A stretch of DNA of 64,000 nt from Deltaproteobacteria bacterium HGW-Deltaproteobacteria-15 (GCA_002840535.1 PHBH01000005.1:146190-210189); one strand, 5' to 3'. Shown: positions 26,021-33,947, counted from the stretch's first letter. Program-made: numbers and translations. The notes: a model not told the origin generated them from the letters alone.

Positions 26021-26332
26021 TTAAACGCCGCATGGACGATTAGGTTCTCGCGGTTGCACTTCCCGTGAAATCTCCTCCAGGAGGGAATCCTCCGCAACAT
26101 CCATGTCGAATCGGGCTTGCAGGTTCAGCCAGTATCGAGGGTTCTGCCCAAAGTAGCGGCCAAGCCGAAGGGCGAATTCTGCCGTGACCGGCCGCCGTCC
26201 CTTCACCACATGATTGATCCGCATTGCAGGAACCCCCAGATCCTTGGCAAGCTTGTACTGGGAGATTCCCAGTTCATCCAACAACTCCTTTAAATAGGCC
26301 CCGGGGTGCACGGGCGCGATCTTTTCATTCAT
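26021..26332 (-). CDS. higA: HigA-family antitoxin
   Basis: 103 aa, XRE helix-turn-helix of the HigA type (HPGAYLKELLDELGISQYKLAKDL, then NHVVKGRRPVTAEFALRLGRYFG). In a normal module it neutralises HigB and represses its own operon. Here the upstream HigB gene is reduced to its last 42 codons, so the antitoxin is an orphan. It starts 13 bp after the remnant's stop codon, the usual higBA spacing. Confidence 0.88.
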   Translation of the reverse strand: MNEKIAPVHPGAYLKELLDELGISQYKLAKDLGVPAMRINHVVKGRRPVTAEFALRLGRYFGQNPRYWLNLQARFDMDVAEDSLLEEISREVQPREPNRPCGV

Positions 26333-26345
26333 TACGGTAGGCTCC

Positions 26346-26474
26346 TCAGTGATAGTCGACGATTTCGACCTTTTCCGCATCCCCCCCATGCCATTCGAAG
26401 CAGATGCGCCAGCGGTCGTTAATGCGGATACTCCATTGTCCCTTTCTGTCACCCTTCAATGCCTCAAGGCGACT
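26346..26474 (-). pseudogene. Truncated HigB toxin gene
   Basis: In frame directly upstream of higA the translation RLEALKGDRKGQWSIRIND continues with RWRICFEWHGGDAEKVEIVDYH and a stop. This is the C-terminal half of a HigB mRNA interferase. The sequence before it runs straight into the end of an acetyltransferase gene with stop codons between, so about the first 50 residues and any start codon are gone. No toxin can be made. Confidence 0.85.
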
Positions 26475-26480
26475 TCATCT

Positions 26481-27335
26481 TTAACCAGTAGCGGGATCCG
26501 CCGTTGCCCAATACTTTTCACAATTGGTCGGTACCGTGTTGGTGTCCAGATACATACGAGTCAACGGGCGAGCAGGTGTGAATCCAAGTTGGCGGGCCAG
26601 AGCGGAAGCCGGTTCGTTGAGGTCGAGAACATCCCAGAAAGTCAGGCGGTCATCATTCCGTGATAACAGAACCCGCACCAGCATTTCGCCGATTCCCGGC
26701 AGGGCCACAACGGGGCCGAGATAGTTGGCCCGGGCTCCGCTGCGCAGCATTCCGAATCCAAGAATCGATCCCTCGCTTACATAGACCAAAGCCAGGAGAC
26801 TGGTAGCGGCCAGGGACTGCAACAAGAAAGCCCGAGAGATGCCCATGGTTTGAGAATCCAGTGCCAAAACCCCGGGCCAGTGCTTCTCAGACAATGTCTG
26901 GACGCTCGACGATGGTTCAGCATCCGGCAGCAGCCCCTGATGCTCCCAACGGGTCAGGGTGCATTCCGGCAGAAAACCGATATGCGTATAGACCGGTAGC
27001 CCCATGGGCGTGGCATCCAGTTTGATGCATTTCAAGCCGCGCCGACGAAGAGATTCAATGCATGACCTGAGCAAGCGGCCCCCAATGCCCTGCCTGCGAC
27101 TGGCAGGGTGGACCATCATCATGCCGATCCAGGCCAGTTCATCTCCGAAACAAACACTGGTGCAGGTCCCTGCGATTTTTCCATTTCGCTCAGCGGCAAA
27201 ACAGCCCTCCGGCGCCAGGGCCAACAAGCGGCGCCAATCCGAGATGGTCTGGTTCCATCCCAGTTCGGCCCTTAACTGGTCAACCTCGCGCAAATCAGCC
27301 GATGTCAGGCAACGGATTGTGACGCCATAATGCAT
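26481..27335 (-). CDS. GNAT-family acetyltransferase
   Basis: 284 aa. N-terminal GNAT domain with the acetyl-CoA loop in MMMVHPASRRQGIGGRLLRSC and a following YTHIGF. The C-terminal half resembles the second domain of two-domain GNAT proteins (acetyltransf_18 type). It transfers an acetyl group from acetyl-CoA to an unknown amine. Its stop codon lies 7 bp before the HigB remnant, so the recombination that cut higB probably brought this gene in. Confidence 0.85.
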   Translation of the reverse strand: MHYGVTIRCLTSADLREVDQLRAELGWNQTISDWRRLLALAPEGCFAAERNGKIAGTCTSVCFGDELAWIGMMMVHPASRRQGIGGRLLRSCIESLRRRGLKCIKLDATPMGLPVYTHIGFLPECTLTRWEHQGLLPDAEPSSSVQTLSEKHWPGVLALDSQTMGISRAFLLQSLAATSLLALVYVSEGSILGFGMLRSGARANYLGPVVALPGIGEMLVRVLLSRNDDRLTFWDVLDLNEPASALARQLGFTPARPLTRMYLDTNTVPTNCEKYWATADPATG

Positions 27336-27482
27336 GTGGGGACCACCAACTCCTAAAGGCTGACGCCGCAGGAAAAATGTGAGAACTTGCCTGTCACTCT
27401 CCAAGGTTTTTCGTTTTCTCAGAAGTAAAGACCAGCAACCTTAAACCTGACAGCGGCTGCTCATACACTCCCGAGAGTGATT

Positions 27483-28754
27483 TTACTGGACCGGTCCCAG
27501 GGGTTTCCATTCGCCAGTCTTTGGGTCTTGTACAATCTCCACCCAGCCTTCACCCTTGTCGGTGAAGGGGTAGGGAAAGTTCGACTTGGGGCTGGCTTTA
27601 ATCTTGTCGTACTCCTCTTCCGTGAGAAATACGGATTCCGCATAGCGTATCCGGTAGGCGTTCTTGCGGGTCTCCATGGCAAAAGCGGCATAGACCCTAC
27701 CGATTTCAGGGTGCCCCATGACCTGGACCAGGAACTCGGTCATCACCCGCTTGTTCCATGTGGGCGGAGGCCCCGCTGCAAAGTCAACTCCGGCATTATC
27801 AAGCCAATCTTGGATGGGGTCCGGACTGTCAGGAGTCCAATCCAGCGTCATGCGATTCATGTCCCACGATCGCACCTCGCGAACAATCATGTACTCGCTC
27901 GTCACATTCTGGGCTCTGCCAGCGGCATCTCTTGGCGAGGGTCCCGGCCCCGTTCGGATTTTCACCTTATTAACTCCATCAACCCAAACCTCACCGGCGA
28001 AATTAGCGTGAGGGATCCAGGAACTCCCCCCTCCCGCCTGAACTTCGAAAACATGAGGATCCACCGCTTTGCCCGGGTAATTCATGGCGGCCACGTCCAA
28101 TGCAGTCTCGCGGTATTTCAATTCCCTTTCCCTGGCGGGAGCGATCTCCCACTTAACTTTGATGGATTCTCCGTCTGCGAGCGGGCGACTCGCCAAGCTG
28201 GGTGAACTTTGCGTGAAAATAGCGCTGCCGGACAGGGTCTTGCCATATTCGGGAAGCGGAGTTTTTATCTTCCAAGGTTGCGAATAGGTGATGGTGCCCC
28301 GATCGGTACTAACACCCGTCGGACAGCGCGTGGTACTTGTGCCGAATTGAGTGTTGCAATACCCCTGTCCGATCACATACCCATCCTTGTGGACTTTCAG
28401 GGCAAAACCGTATTTTGCGCTTCCATTGGCAACTATCGTTGTAAGACAGGTTTTACTGACAATCTCCGCCATTCCGTTGACCATGACATCCAAGCCGCTC
28501 TCGTTATACCAGAGCCCGCCGATTTCTTGGAGATCGAGCGTGCCGGACCAGGTCGAGATCACGTGCTCGGAAGAACCGTCCGATTCTTTATGGTCGTACA
28601 CCAGATGGAGGCTCACCTGCCATTTTTCGACACTCAGGAGACGATCGTATGCGCTCTTCTCATTGACGACTCCTCCCCTGCTTCCTGCGAAAATCGGAAA
28701 AACCATACATGACAAAAGCGGCAAGATAAGACCTGCTGAAAACAATTTGCGCAT
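27483..28754 (-). CDS. Secreted protein, unknown function
   Basis: 423 aa precursor. Signal peptide at 1-23 (KLFSAGLILPLLSCMVFPIFAG); AAAGGA before the ATG. The mature part is rich in beta-forming sequence and Gly, with a Cys pair in the region IGQGYCNTQFGTSTTRC that could form a periplasmic disulfide. No catalytic motif or family recognised. Monocistronic, with 147 bp before the acetyltransferase gene. Confidence 0.75.
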   Translation of the reverse strand: MRKLFSAGLILPLLSCMVFPIFAGSRGGVVNEKSAYDRLLSVEKWQVSLHLVYDHKESDGSSEHVISTWSGTLDLQEIGGLWYNESGLDVMVNGMAEIVSKTCLTTIVANGSAKYGFALKVHKDGYVIGQGYCNTQFGTSTTRCPTGVSTDRGTITYSQPWKIKTPLPEYGKTLSGSAIFTQSSPSLASRPLADGESIKVKWEIAPARERELKYRETALDVAAMNYPGKAVDPHVFEVQAGGGSSWIPHANFAGEVWVDGVNKVKIRTGPGPSPRDAAGRAQNVTSEYMIVREVRSWDMNRMTLDWTPDSPDPIQDWLDNAGVDFAAGPPPTWNKRVMTEFLVQVMGHPEIGRVYAAFAMETRKNAYRIRYAESVFLTEEEYDKIKASPKSNFPYPFTDKGEGWVEIVQDPKTGEWKPLGPVQ

Positions 28755-29335
28755 ATGGAATCCTTTCTGCGCGACTTTTTTTCTCCAGTGGATAGCTCAT
28801 GTGCGGGGGGCCCATAAATACCTGGATCTTGCACCAAAGGACTGACTAGAAAATAGAAAACCATCTGCGATTCCTATATATGATGGGATCTGCCCAAATC
28901 CACCTCATCGATAGGAGGCAACCCAGATGGTAAAGAGAGATTCCATGCTATTACGGAAACAGGCGCGGGTAAAGGTTTCTCGAAGAAATCTTGCCGGCCT
29001 ACCAATCTGCAAGGGAAACCTCACAAAATCATCGCCCAATACGACAAGAGGGCCGAAGCAGAAAACCTGATCGGGGAGACCAAACGTGAAGGCCTCGATG
29101 CAATCCCCTCCGACAAGTTCAAAAGATCAACTGTGCCTACTTTCAGATCGCTCTTCTGGCCTACAACCTATGGCGGTATTACAGGATGCTCGCTCAGAGG
29201 AGCATGCGCTCCTCAGCCGAACGAAGAGTCCCTGCTACAAATTCACTGTCCCCCAATAAAAGCGCATAAAGAAAGCGGCCTGAGAAGGCCGCCTTGTTCA
29301 AGTACAGGTTTTCCGCCGGCTGGATAGTCGCGGTC
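28755..29335. other. 580 bp region with transposase relic
   Basis: Between two secreted-protein genes on the minus strand. The recognisable content is the plus-strand IS1380 relic at 29031-29268; no intact gene and no clear terminal inverted repeats are seen. Confidence 0.5.
29031..29268 (+). pseudogene. IS1380-family transposase remnant
   Basis: The frame reads QYDKRAEAENLIGETKREG and LDAIPSDKFK, then after a one-base frameshift in a run of A (about 29121-29124) INCAYFQIALLAYNLWRYYR. This order is the C-terminal part of IS1380-type DDE transposases. The N-terminal two thirds are missing. Confidence 0.75.
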
Positions 29336-29968
29336 CTAATCGCGACCATCACGGTCTCGGTTGTAGTATCCCCGATAGTCTCTATTATCCCTTTCCGCCA
29401 TGCGATACAGTTGGTCCTCGTTTCCCTCAAAGACGACGCGATCCTGATATCTTCGAATCTGGCCGGCGGGTACTGTGACAATACGATCGTCCTTCGCCCG
29501 GGTTCCACTCAGCCGTATGACCACGTCCCCGTTGTCGGCCACATCGATCACACTTCCCAAGACTTCTGTTTCCCCGTGCTGGGGCACGACTTTCTTGCCT
29601 ATAAGGCCCCTCTTGGCACCCCTGTCGTCGTCTTTTTTGGCCATTCGAACCAGCTGGTTCTCGTTTCCCTCAAAGACAACGCGGCCCTGATCTTGATGGA
29701 CCTGGCTGGCGGGTACCCTGACAGTACGATCGGCGCCCCTCGCCCGGGCTTCACTCAGCCGTATGATCAGGTCCCCGTTGCCGGCCACATCGATCACCTT
29801 TCCCAAGACTTCTGTTTCCCCGTGCTGGGGCACCACATTCTTACCTATAAGGTTCCTTTTGGTATCCGTGTCCTTCGCCCCGGCTTGAGACATAGGAACC
29901 AGAAGAAGGAGGATTAAGGCCACCATTGTGAATATAGAACCCCTCGCTCTTTTCCATGCTTGGTTCAT
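29336..29968 (-). CDS. Secreted protein with two tandem PRC-barrel-like repeats
   Basis: 210 aa. Signal peptide at about 1-33 (SIFTMVALILLLLVPMSQAGA). Two repeats of about 80 residues follow, each with LIGKxVVPQHGETEVLG, a VIDVAxNGD turn, RLSxxRA and RVVFEGNExQL. The pattern resembles PRC-barrel domains that bind proteins or membranes. The copies share long identical DNA stretches (for example CTTCTGTTTCCCCGTGCTGG on the plus strand, about 246 bp apart), so the duplication is recent. The C-terminus is a charged RDNRDYRGYYNRDRDGRD tail. GGGAGGGG precedes the ATG. Confidence 0.75.
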   Translation of the reverse strand: MNQAWKRARGSIFTMVALILLLLVPMSQAGAKDTDTKRNLIGKNVVPQHGETEVLGKVIDVAGNGDLIIRLSEARARGADRTVRVPASQVHQDQGRVVFEGNENQLVRMAKKDDDRGAKRGLIGKKVVPQHGETEVLGSVIDVADNGDVVIRLSGTRAKDDRIVTVPAGQIRRYQDRVVFEGNEDQLYRMAERDNRDYRGYYNRDRDGRD

Positions 29969-30368
29969 AATACCCCTCCCATTTAGAAATTCTTTTAGAA
30001 CATAACGTAAGAGGGATACCAGGATGCATAAATGGGGGTGTGGCTGTATTCGACTTTGATCAAGAAGGCCACTCGATATGACGGAGTCGTACTCGCCGTA
30101 CGCGTTTTCTTGCTGGTCATGCCGGGAGTCGGGCTCGGTGGGTAGAAGATCGCGAGGAGGACCTCGCTCCAGGGACATAACCCTTTGGGGGGGTGAATGG
30201 AACCTGTGACTGGGTTGTCACCACCGATTTTCGGCCGGACAGGTTGTGAAAACAAAAACTTGCGGGTTTTCGGGCAGGAAATTCTGTCGCAGGACTGTTG
30301 CACTGGAATGGTACCTTTTTGGCGCTCAAATGAAACGAAATCGGCGACAATCTGCCGCCTGTCTCAAG
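29969..30368. other. 400 bp intergenic region
   Basis: Upstream of the PRC-like gene. A minus-strand frame is open across most of it but lacks a ribosome site and family resemblance. I see no repeat or RNA gene. Confidence 0.4.
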
Positions 30369-30776
30369 CTAGCTAAAGGTTGTTCGGATGACCTCTTCCA
30401 TACGCGCCTTCCATTCCTGAAAGGTCTCTGGTTTCTGAACGTACGAGCAGCTGGGGTATTTTTGGCAAAGGGCGATGTCTTCCTGTTCACCAGATATTGT
30501 TAGAACCACGGTTGGTATGCTTCTGTAGCGCTCGTGTTCTTTAATGCATTTGAGGGCTTCACGCCAGCTTACTGGTCTAGTCTCCAAGTCCAGGATGATA
30601 AGAGTGGGCGTTTTTCTTCTCTGCAAGTACTTCACCATGTCCCCCGAGCTTTTCACTAACTGCAGTGTCCCAGCAAACCCCACTTGGTTTAGGGCATCTT
30701 TTATAATCATGAAAAAGTCTTCGTCGTCTTCAGCGAAAAGGATTAAGGGAGTGGCGGAGGCTGAGGAATTTCCCAT
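30369..30776 (-). CDS. Stand-alone receiver protein
   Basis: 135 aa. REC domain with FAEDDEDF, the phospho-acceptor Asp in LIILDLETRP, a Thr/Ser switch position (VVLTISGEQ) and Lys in YVQKPE. No output domain. Closely resembles the protein at 32193-32612 (same ILFAEDDEDF start, W-containing alpha3 loop, YVQKP end), so the two are probably duplicates. GAGG before the ATG. Confidence 0.85.
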   Translation of the reverse strand: MGNSSASATPLILFAEDDEDFFMIIKDALNQVGFAGTLQLVKSSGDMVKYLQRRKTPTLIILDLETRPVSWREALKCIKEHERYRSIPTVVLTISGEQEDIALCQKYPSCSYVQKPETFQEWKARMEEVIRTTFS

Positions 30777-30942
30777 TGCGGATCCTCTGATCGTGAGGTT
30801 AGGTCCAATGTGGAGGGAGCGCAGCCAGTGATGAGCATATATGGCTTGTGAGCAAAAAACAATGGGGAAATCCCTAAAAAAGCCGGGTAAAATCCTGAGA
30901 GGATCTGCTATCTGGTGAATGACAACGGATCCGGCGCTTAAA

Positions 30943-31356
30943 TCAAGAGACCACCTTCACGGTTTTGAACCAGTAGCTGAAGACTTGGTTCAAGGTATCG
31001 ACGAAATCCTGGAACCGGCCGGGTTTAATAATGTAGGAATTGGCGCAAGCGCCGTATGCTTTTCTTGATTCGCTTTCATCCTCTTCCGAAGTGATGACGA
31101 TCACCGGTATGGACCTGGTTCTCTCATCCTTCATCATATCTTCCAAGGCAAGGTGACCATCCGCTGGCAATTGGAAACCCATAAAGACCAGAGATGGCCG
31201 CGGCCTAGAGTCATCTCCGAGGAATGAGAGAAGTTCGGGGCCGCTTCCTACAAACTGATGATCGACTTCAAAATCTGTTTTTTCGATAACCTTCTCGTAG
31301 ATCAAACGGCCGTCCGGATCATCCTCAGCAATTAAGATAAAGGGTTTCTTGGCCAC
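30943..31356 (-). CDS. Pseudo-receiver lacking the phospho-acceptor Asp
   Basis: 137 aa from GTG 31356 (GGGAGGTC 6 nt upstream). The REC fold is intact: LIAEDDPDG with the acidic pair, VIVITSEEDE with the Thr/Ser, and YIIKPGRF with the Lys. At the third strand, where the Asp should be, the sequence is LVFMGFQLP, so Gly (GGT) replaces Asp (GAT/GAC). It cannot be phosphorylated in the usual way. It may be a constitutive or competitor partner of the neighbouring true receivers. Confidence 0.85.
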   Translation of the reverse strand: MAKKPFILIAEDDPDGRLIYEKVIEKTDFEVDHQFVGSGPELLSFLGDDSRPRPSLVFMGFQLPADGHLALEDMMKDERTRSIPVIVITSEEDESESRKAYGACANSYIIKPGRFQDFVDTLNQVFSYWFKTVKVVS

Positions 31357-31501
31357 CGTTTGACCTCCCGCTCTTCAGTTAGTCATGATTGACGAGAGTG
31401 CAATTGGAAAAATTATCTATATTTGAAAGAGCACGGCACCCATAAAAGCTACTGTCGCGGTGAAGTTTTCAGAAGGCAGAAGATGGCGGATCAGCTGTGA
31501 T

Positions 31502-32053
31502 CTACTTAAAGATCCATGAGATGCTTGATGCCCGGAAGATCACTTCTTCGCCCACCTTCAAGTCCTGGCAAGTCTCGCCAGGTGGCCAAAAACCTGTTAT
31601 AGCCCCTTTATATTCACCATTTCCAAGACGTTCTTCTGCAAGGAGGTGTACGTCCAGGCCATGATATTGAACGCTTACACGCAAGGCACTCTTGGACGGT
31701 GAATTCACATCTTTTGGGTCCAATGGATCTTTGAAGACTCTTATTTTTTGAGCCTCTGTAAAGTCGGGCCGCTTCATATCAAATAACAGATCCCAGTTAT
31801 ACGCGGCTGCCGTTAGTCCGCTGACCAAGTAAATCCTGGCAAAGCGATGGGTCCTGCAGATTCGAATCTGGCGGTAAACGTCGTAGCCTGGAACCCTTTT
31901 CCACTTCGTGGGCATTTCGTAGATATCAAGGTGGCAGCCCTCCGGACACCGTTCCACCCGAGGTGATCCGGGCACCCACAATTTTCCGGAAACATCTTGA
32001 CAACAACCTTTTTTCTTGCAGTCGGCAATCACTAGCGCCAGGAGTTCTTCCAT
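31502..32053 (-). CDS. Cysteine-bearing protein of unknown function
   Basis: 183 aa from ATG 32053 (AGGAG, 5 nt). The N-terminus has DCKKKGCC and, 20 residues on, RCPEGCH, possibly a metal site. The C-terminus is beta-rich (VEYHGL-type strands, VGEEVIFRASSISWIFK), faintly like a PilZ or signalling domain, but not assigned. It sits between receiver genes with the same orientation, suggesting a shared signalling role. Confidence 0.6.
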   Translation of the reverse strand: MEELLALVIADCKKKGCCQDVSGKLWVPGSPRVERCPEGCHLDIYEMPTKWKRVPGYDVYRQIRICRTHRFARIYLVSGLTAAAYNWDLLFDMKRPDFTEAQKIRVFKDPLDPKDVNSPSKSALRVSVQYHGLDVHLLAEERLGNGEYKGAITGFWPPGETCQDLKVGEEVIFRASSISWIFK

Positions 32054-32192
32054 TTGGCTCCTGCTTAGCCTCAAGACTCAGAGGACAGAAATAGAAGGTC
32101 AGGACGGCGGCCTCGCGGGTCCAAAAGAAGAGGTTTTCGATCACCGAAGTCAGGAATGAAAAAGAATCGGCGGCAATCCGCCACCGACCCGA

Positions 32193-32612
32193 TCACGGCG
32201 AGGAAGTCTCGACGAGGTTGTTCCGAATGACCTTCTCCATGCGGGCTCTCCAATCCTCAAAGGTCGCTGGCTTTTGGATGTAAGAGCACCTGCGGTATTT
32301 TTCAAAAAGCTCGACGTCCTCCGGCTGGTCGGAGGCCGCGAGCACCACGACAGGTATGTCTTTGTAGCGGTTACGGCTTTTCAGTTCCTGGAGGGCTGCT
32401 CGCCAGTCTTCCGGCGAGGTCTGCAGGTCCAAAATAATTAGGCTCGGCTTCTCCCTTTCCTCAAGATAACCAAAAAGCCCCCGATAGTTGCTGACCAAGT
32501 CGATATTACCTGCAAACCCGGCTAGTTCCAGAGCGTATCTTATGACGACACGGAAATCTTCGTCGTCTTCAGCTAAGAGGATACTGGTTCCGGAGAGCCA
32601 TGACTTTCCCAT
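32193..32612 (-). CDS. Stand-alone receiver protein
   Basis: 139 aa. REC domain with LLAEDDEDF, phospho-acceptor Asp in LIILDLQTSP, and Lys in YIQKPATF. GAGG precedes the ATG. Homologous along its length to the receiver at 30369-30776. No kinase gene lies among the four genes of this cluster. Confidence 0.85.
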   Translation of the reverse strand: MGKSWLSGTSILLAEDDEDFRVVIRYALELAGFAGNIDLVSNYRGLFGYLEEREKPSLIILDLQTSPEDWRAALQELKSRNRYKDIPVVVLAASDQPEDVELFEKYRRCSYIQKPATFEDWRARMEKVIRNNLVETSSP

Positions 32613-33190
32613 GTGGTTCCTCGATCACCTGTGAATAACAAAGGATGCGAGAACGAAGATACGAGATCCAGGGAGTGGATATATTTCAAGTACTATGCCA
32701 ATGGGGTTAAATGAGAAAGGATGTCGTAAAAAGCAAACGAAGCAGGTACTTGGCGTAGAGAAGCGAGACGTTCTAAACTTGGCAATTCGTCTGATTTGCA
32801 CAGATTCTTGTGCAGATTGCTCTATTTTTTGTGCATCTCCATGAGCTTGGAGATTTCCATGTGACGAGTTCCCGCCTGGCCGACCTGCAGAAGGTTTCGT
32901 TAGAAGTTTAAAAGTTTAGAGCGTTCCCATTCACTACTCCCTAGAAAGCTCCTTTACTTTAACTAAGGAATGCCGATTAAATAGACTAAAGTCTTGTGTA
33001 GGTGTGAGAGGTAATTTTTGAGAGATCTTAAATGATCTCAATGGAACAAGAGTTGCTTCGCTCTAAAAAAGGTAGGTTTGTCAACAAAATTTCTTGACAC
33101 CTGTAGGTGAATCTAAGTTATTATCTAGCTTACTTGCTAGCAACTAGCTAGCACCTCACGCGAACTAAATGGATCTAAGACATAAAAAGG
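32613..33190. other. 578 bp AT-rich intergenic region
   Basis: Marks the change from GC-rich to AT-rich DNA. No coding frame is visible. A TTGACA at about 33094 is followed 18-19 nt later by TTATTAT on the plus strand, a possible promoter pointing across the tRNA genes in antisense. Just after it are overlapping GCTAGC palindromes (about 33128-33155, for example TTGCTAGCAA). Confidence 0.4.
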
Positions 33191-33263
33191 TGCCCCTCCC
33201 AGGAATCGAACCTGGATAAGACCGGGTAGCGGCCGGTTGGCTTATCCGTTAGCCGAGAGGGGC
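33191..33263 (-). tRNA. Atypical tRNA, arginine-like body, anticodon position GCU
   Basis: 73 nt cloverleaf: acceptor GCCCCTC/GAGGGGC, D arm GGCT-AACGGATA-AGCC, anticodon arm ACCGG-CCGCTAC-CCGGT, five-base variable loop, T arm CCAGG-TTCGATT-CCTGG, discriminator A. By position the anticodon is GCU, normally serine, but the short variable loop excludes a serine tRNA. A20 and C35 fit arginine identity. Position 33 is C instead of the near-universal U. No encoded CCA; a T-run follows. It may be a degenerate or specialised tRNA. It follows the second tRNA in the same transcript direction. Confidence 0.7.
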
Positions 33264-33270
33264 ATTTGAG

Positions 33271-33353
33271 CGGAGAGAGTGGGATTCGAACCCACAAGAC
33301 GCGGCACGTCGATGGTTTTAAAGACCATTGCCTTACCCTTAGGCTATCTCTCC
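33271..33353 (-). tRNA. Suppressor-type tRNA, serine architecture, anticodon UUA (reads UAA)
   Basis: 83 nt with a complete cloverleaf: acceptor GGAGAGA/TCTCTCC, U8-A9, D arm GCC-TAAGGGTAA-GGC, anticodon arm ATGGT-CTTTAAA-ACCAT, 16 nt variable region containing a GACG/CGTC stem, T arm GTGGG-TTCGAAT-CCCAC, discriminator G. The long variable arm and G73 are serine features. The loop CTTTAAA has U33 and A37 in place and puts UUA at 34-36, complementary to the ochre stop UAA. Ser(UGA) tRNAs have CTTGAAA here, so one G-to-T change accounts for it. No CCA is encoded. A weak promoter (TTGATC/TAAAAT, 33442-33413) lies upstream. Confidence 0.85.
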
Positions 33354-33359
33354 ACTGCG

Positions 33360-33388
33360 AAAACTCTGATCGTAAGATCAGAGTTTTT
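33360..33388. terminator. Perfect 12 bp stem with A/T flanks upstream of the tRNA pair
   Basis: AAAACTCTGATC-GTAA-GATCAGAGTTTT followed by T on the plus strand and A-flanked on the other, so it can act in either direction. For minus-strand transcription it lies between any upstream promoter and the tRNAs and ends in TTTTC, so it could attenuate or process the tRNA transcript. Confidence 0.6.
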
Positions 33389-33745
33389 GCTTACTAGGGT
33401 AAGTACAAGGGTATTTTAAGCCCAACCTGTGGTATAGATCAAGAAAATTTTGTCCAACGTATAGTGATACCTCCCAGCAACCCCAGAAAACACAATCAAG
33501 TAAAATAGTTATCTCGTGGAGAGATCTTGAGAGTTTAACGAAAGGTTCTCAAACTTTTAAATTAGATAACTTTTCTCGAACTCATTGAAAGAAGTTACCA
33601 AAAGAAGGTTACTTGCTTAGGGTAAGCGATACGGATTTCTTTGAAACGGTCGAGGAAGCCGATGCTGCCCAGGACCACGTCAGCGGGAAGCCAGCCGTCT
33701 TGGATGAAGAAGGGCGCGCTTCGGATCGCTTCACCGCAGCATCTT
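33389..33745. other. 357 bp region with a probable gene relic
   Basis: AT-rich left half without genes, containing the candidate tRNA promoter. On the right, minus strand 33732-33595, the frame reads FFIQDGWLPADVVLGSIG then FLDRFKEIRIAYPKQV and a stop, which resembles the C-terminus of retropepsin-like aspartyl proteases. It has no start and no N-terminal half, so it is probably a relic. Confidence 0.35.
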
Positions 33746-33892
33746 CTATGGTTCCTTTTTAAGCCAAAGCTCTTTCAGGTAAATGGGAATCATAGCTATT
33801 GCGCACATCCAATTCTTTTCATTAGTCTGGAACCAGAATTGACACCCACCTTCCTTACATGCATCATTGACCAATGGACACCATTTAACCAT
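33746..33892 (-). CDS. Small cysteine-rich peptide
   Basis: 48 aa. AAAAGGAGAGG precedes the ATG. Sequence pattern WCPLVNDACKEGGCQFW, with a fourth Cys in WMCAIAMI: four Cys spaced 6-4-about 12. Plausible metal or disulfide protein with a hydrophobic C-terminal half. Recognised only as a type of small Cys protein; no function known. Confidence 0.55.
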   Translation of the reverse strand: MVKWCPLVNDACKEGGCQFWFQTNEKNWMCAIAMIPIYLKELWLKKEP

Positions 33893-33947
33893 GCCTCTCC
33901 TCTCCTTTTCGGATACAAGTGTTTTTAAACAATAGAAAGCGTAGAAT

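Noticed and set aside
29995-30303. 102-codon minus-strand gene
   Set aside because: No ribosome site or family similarity; low-complexity N-terminus.
33191-33263. Ordinary tRNA-Ser(GCU)
   Set aside because: The variable region is 5 nt; serine tRNAs need a long arm.
33641-33928. 95-codon plus-strand gene
   Set aside because: Opposes the Cys-rich peptide gene with its strong ribosome site and shows no family pattern.
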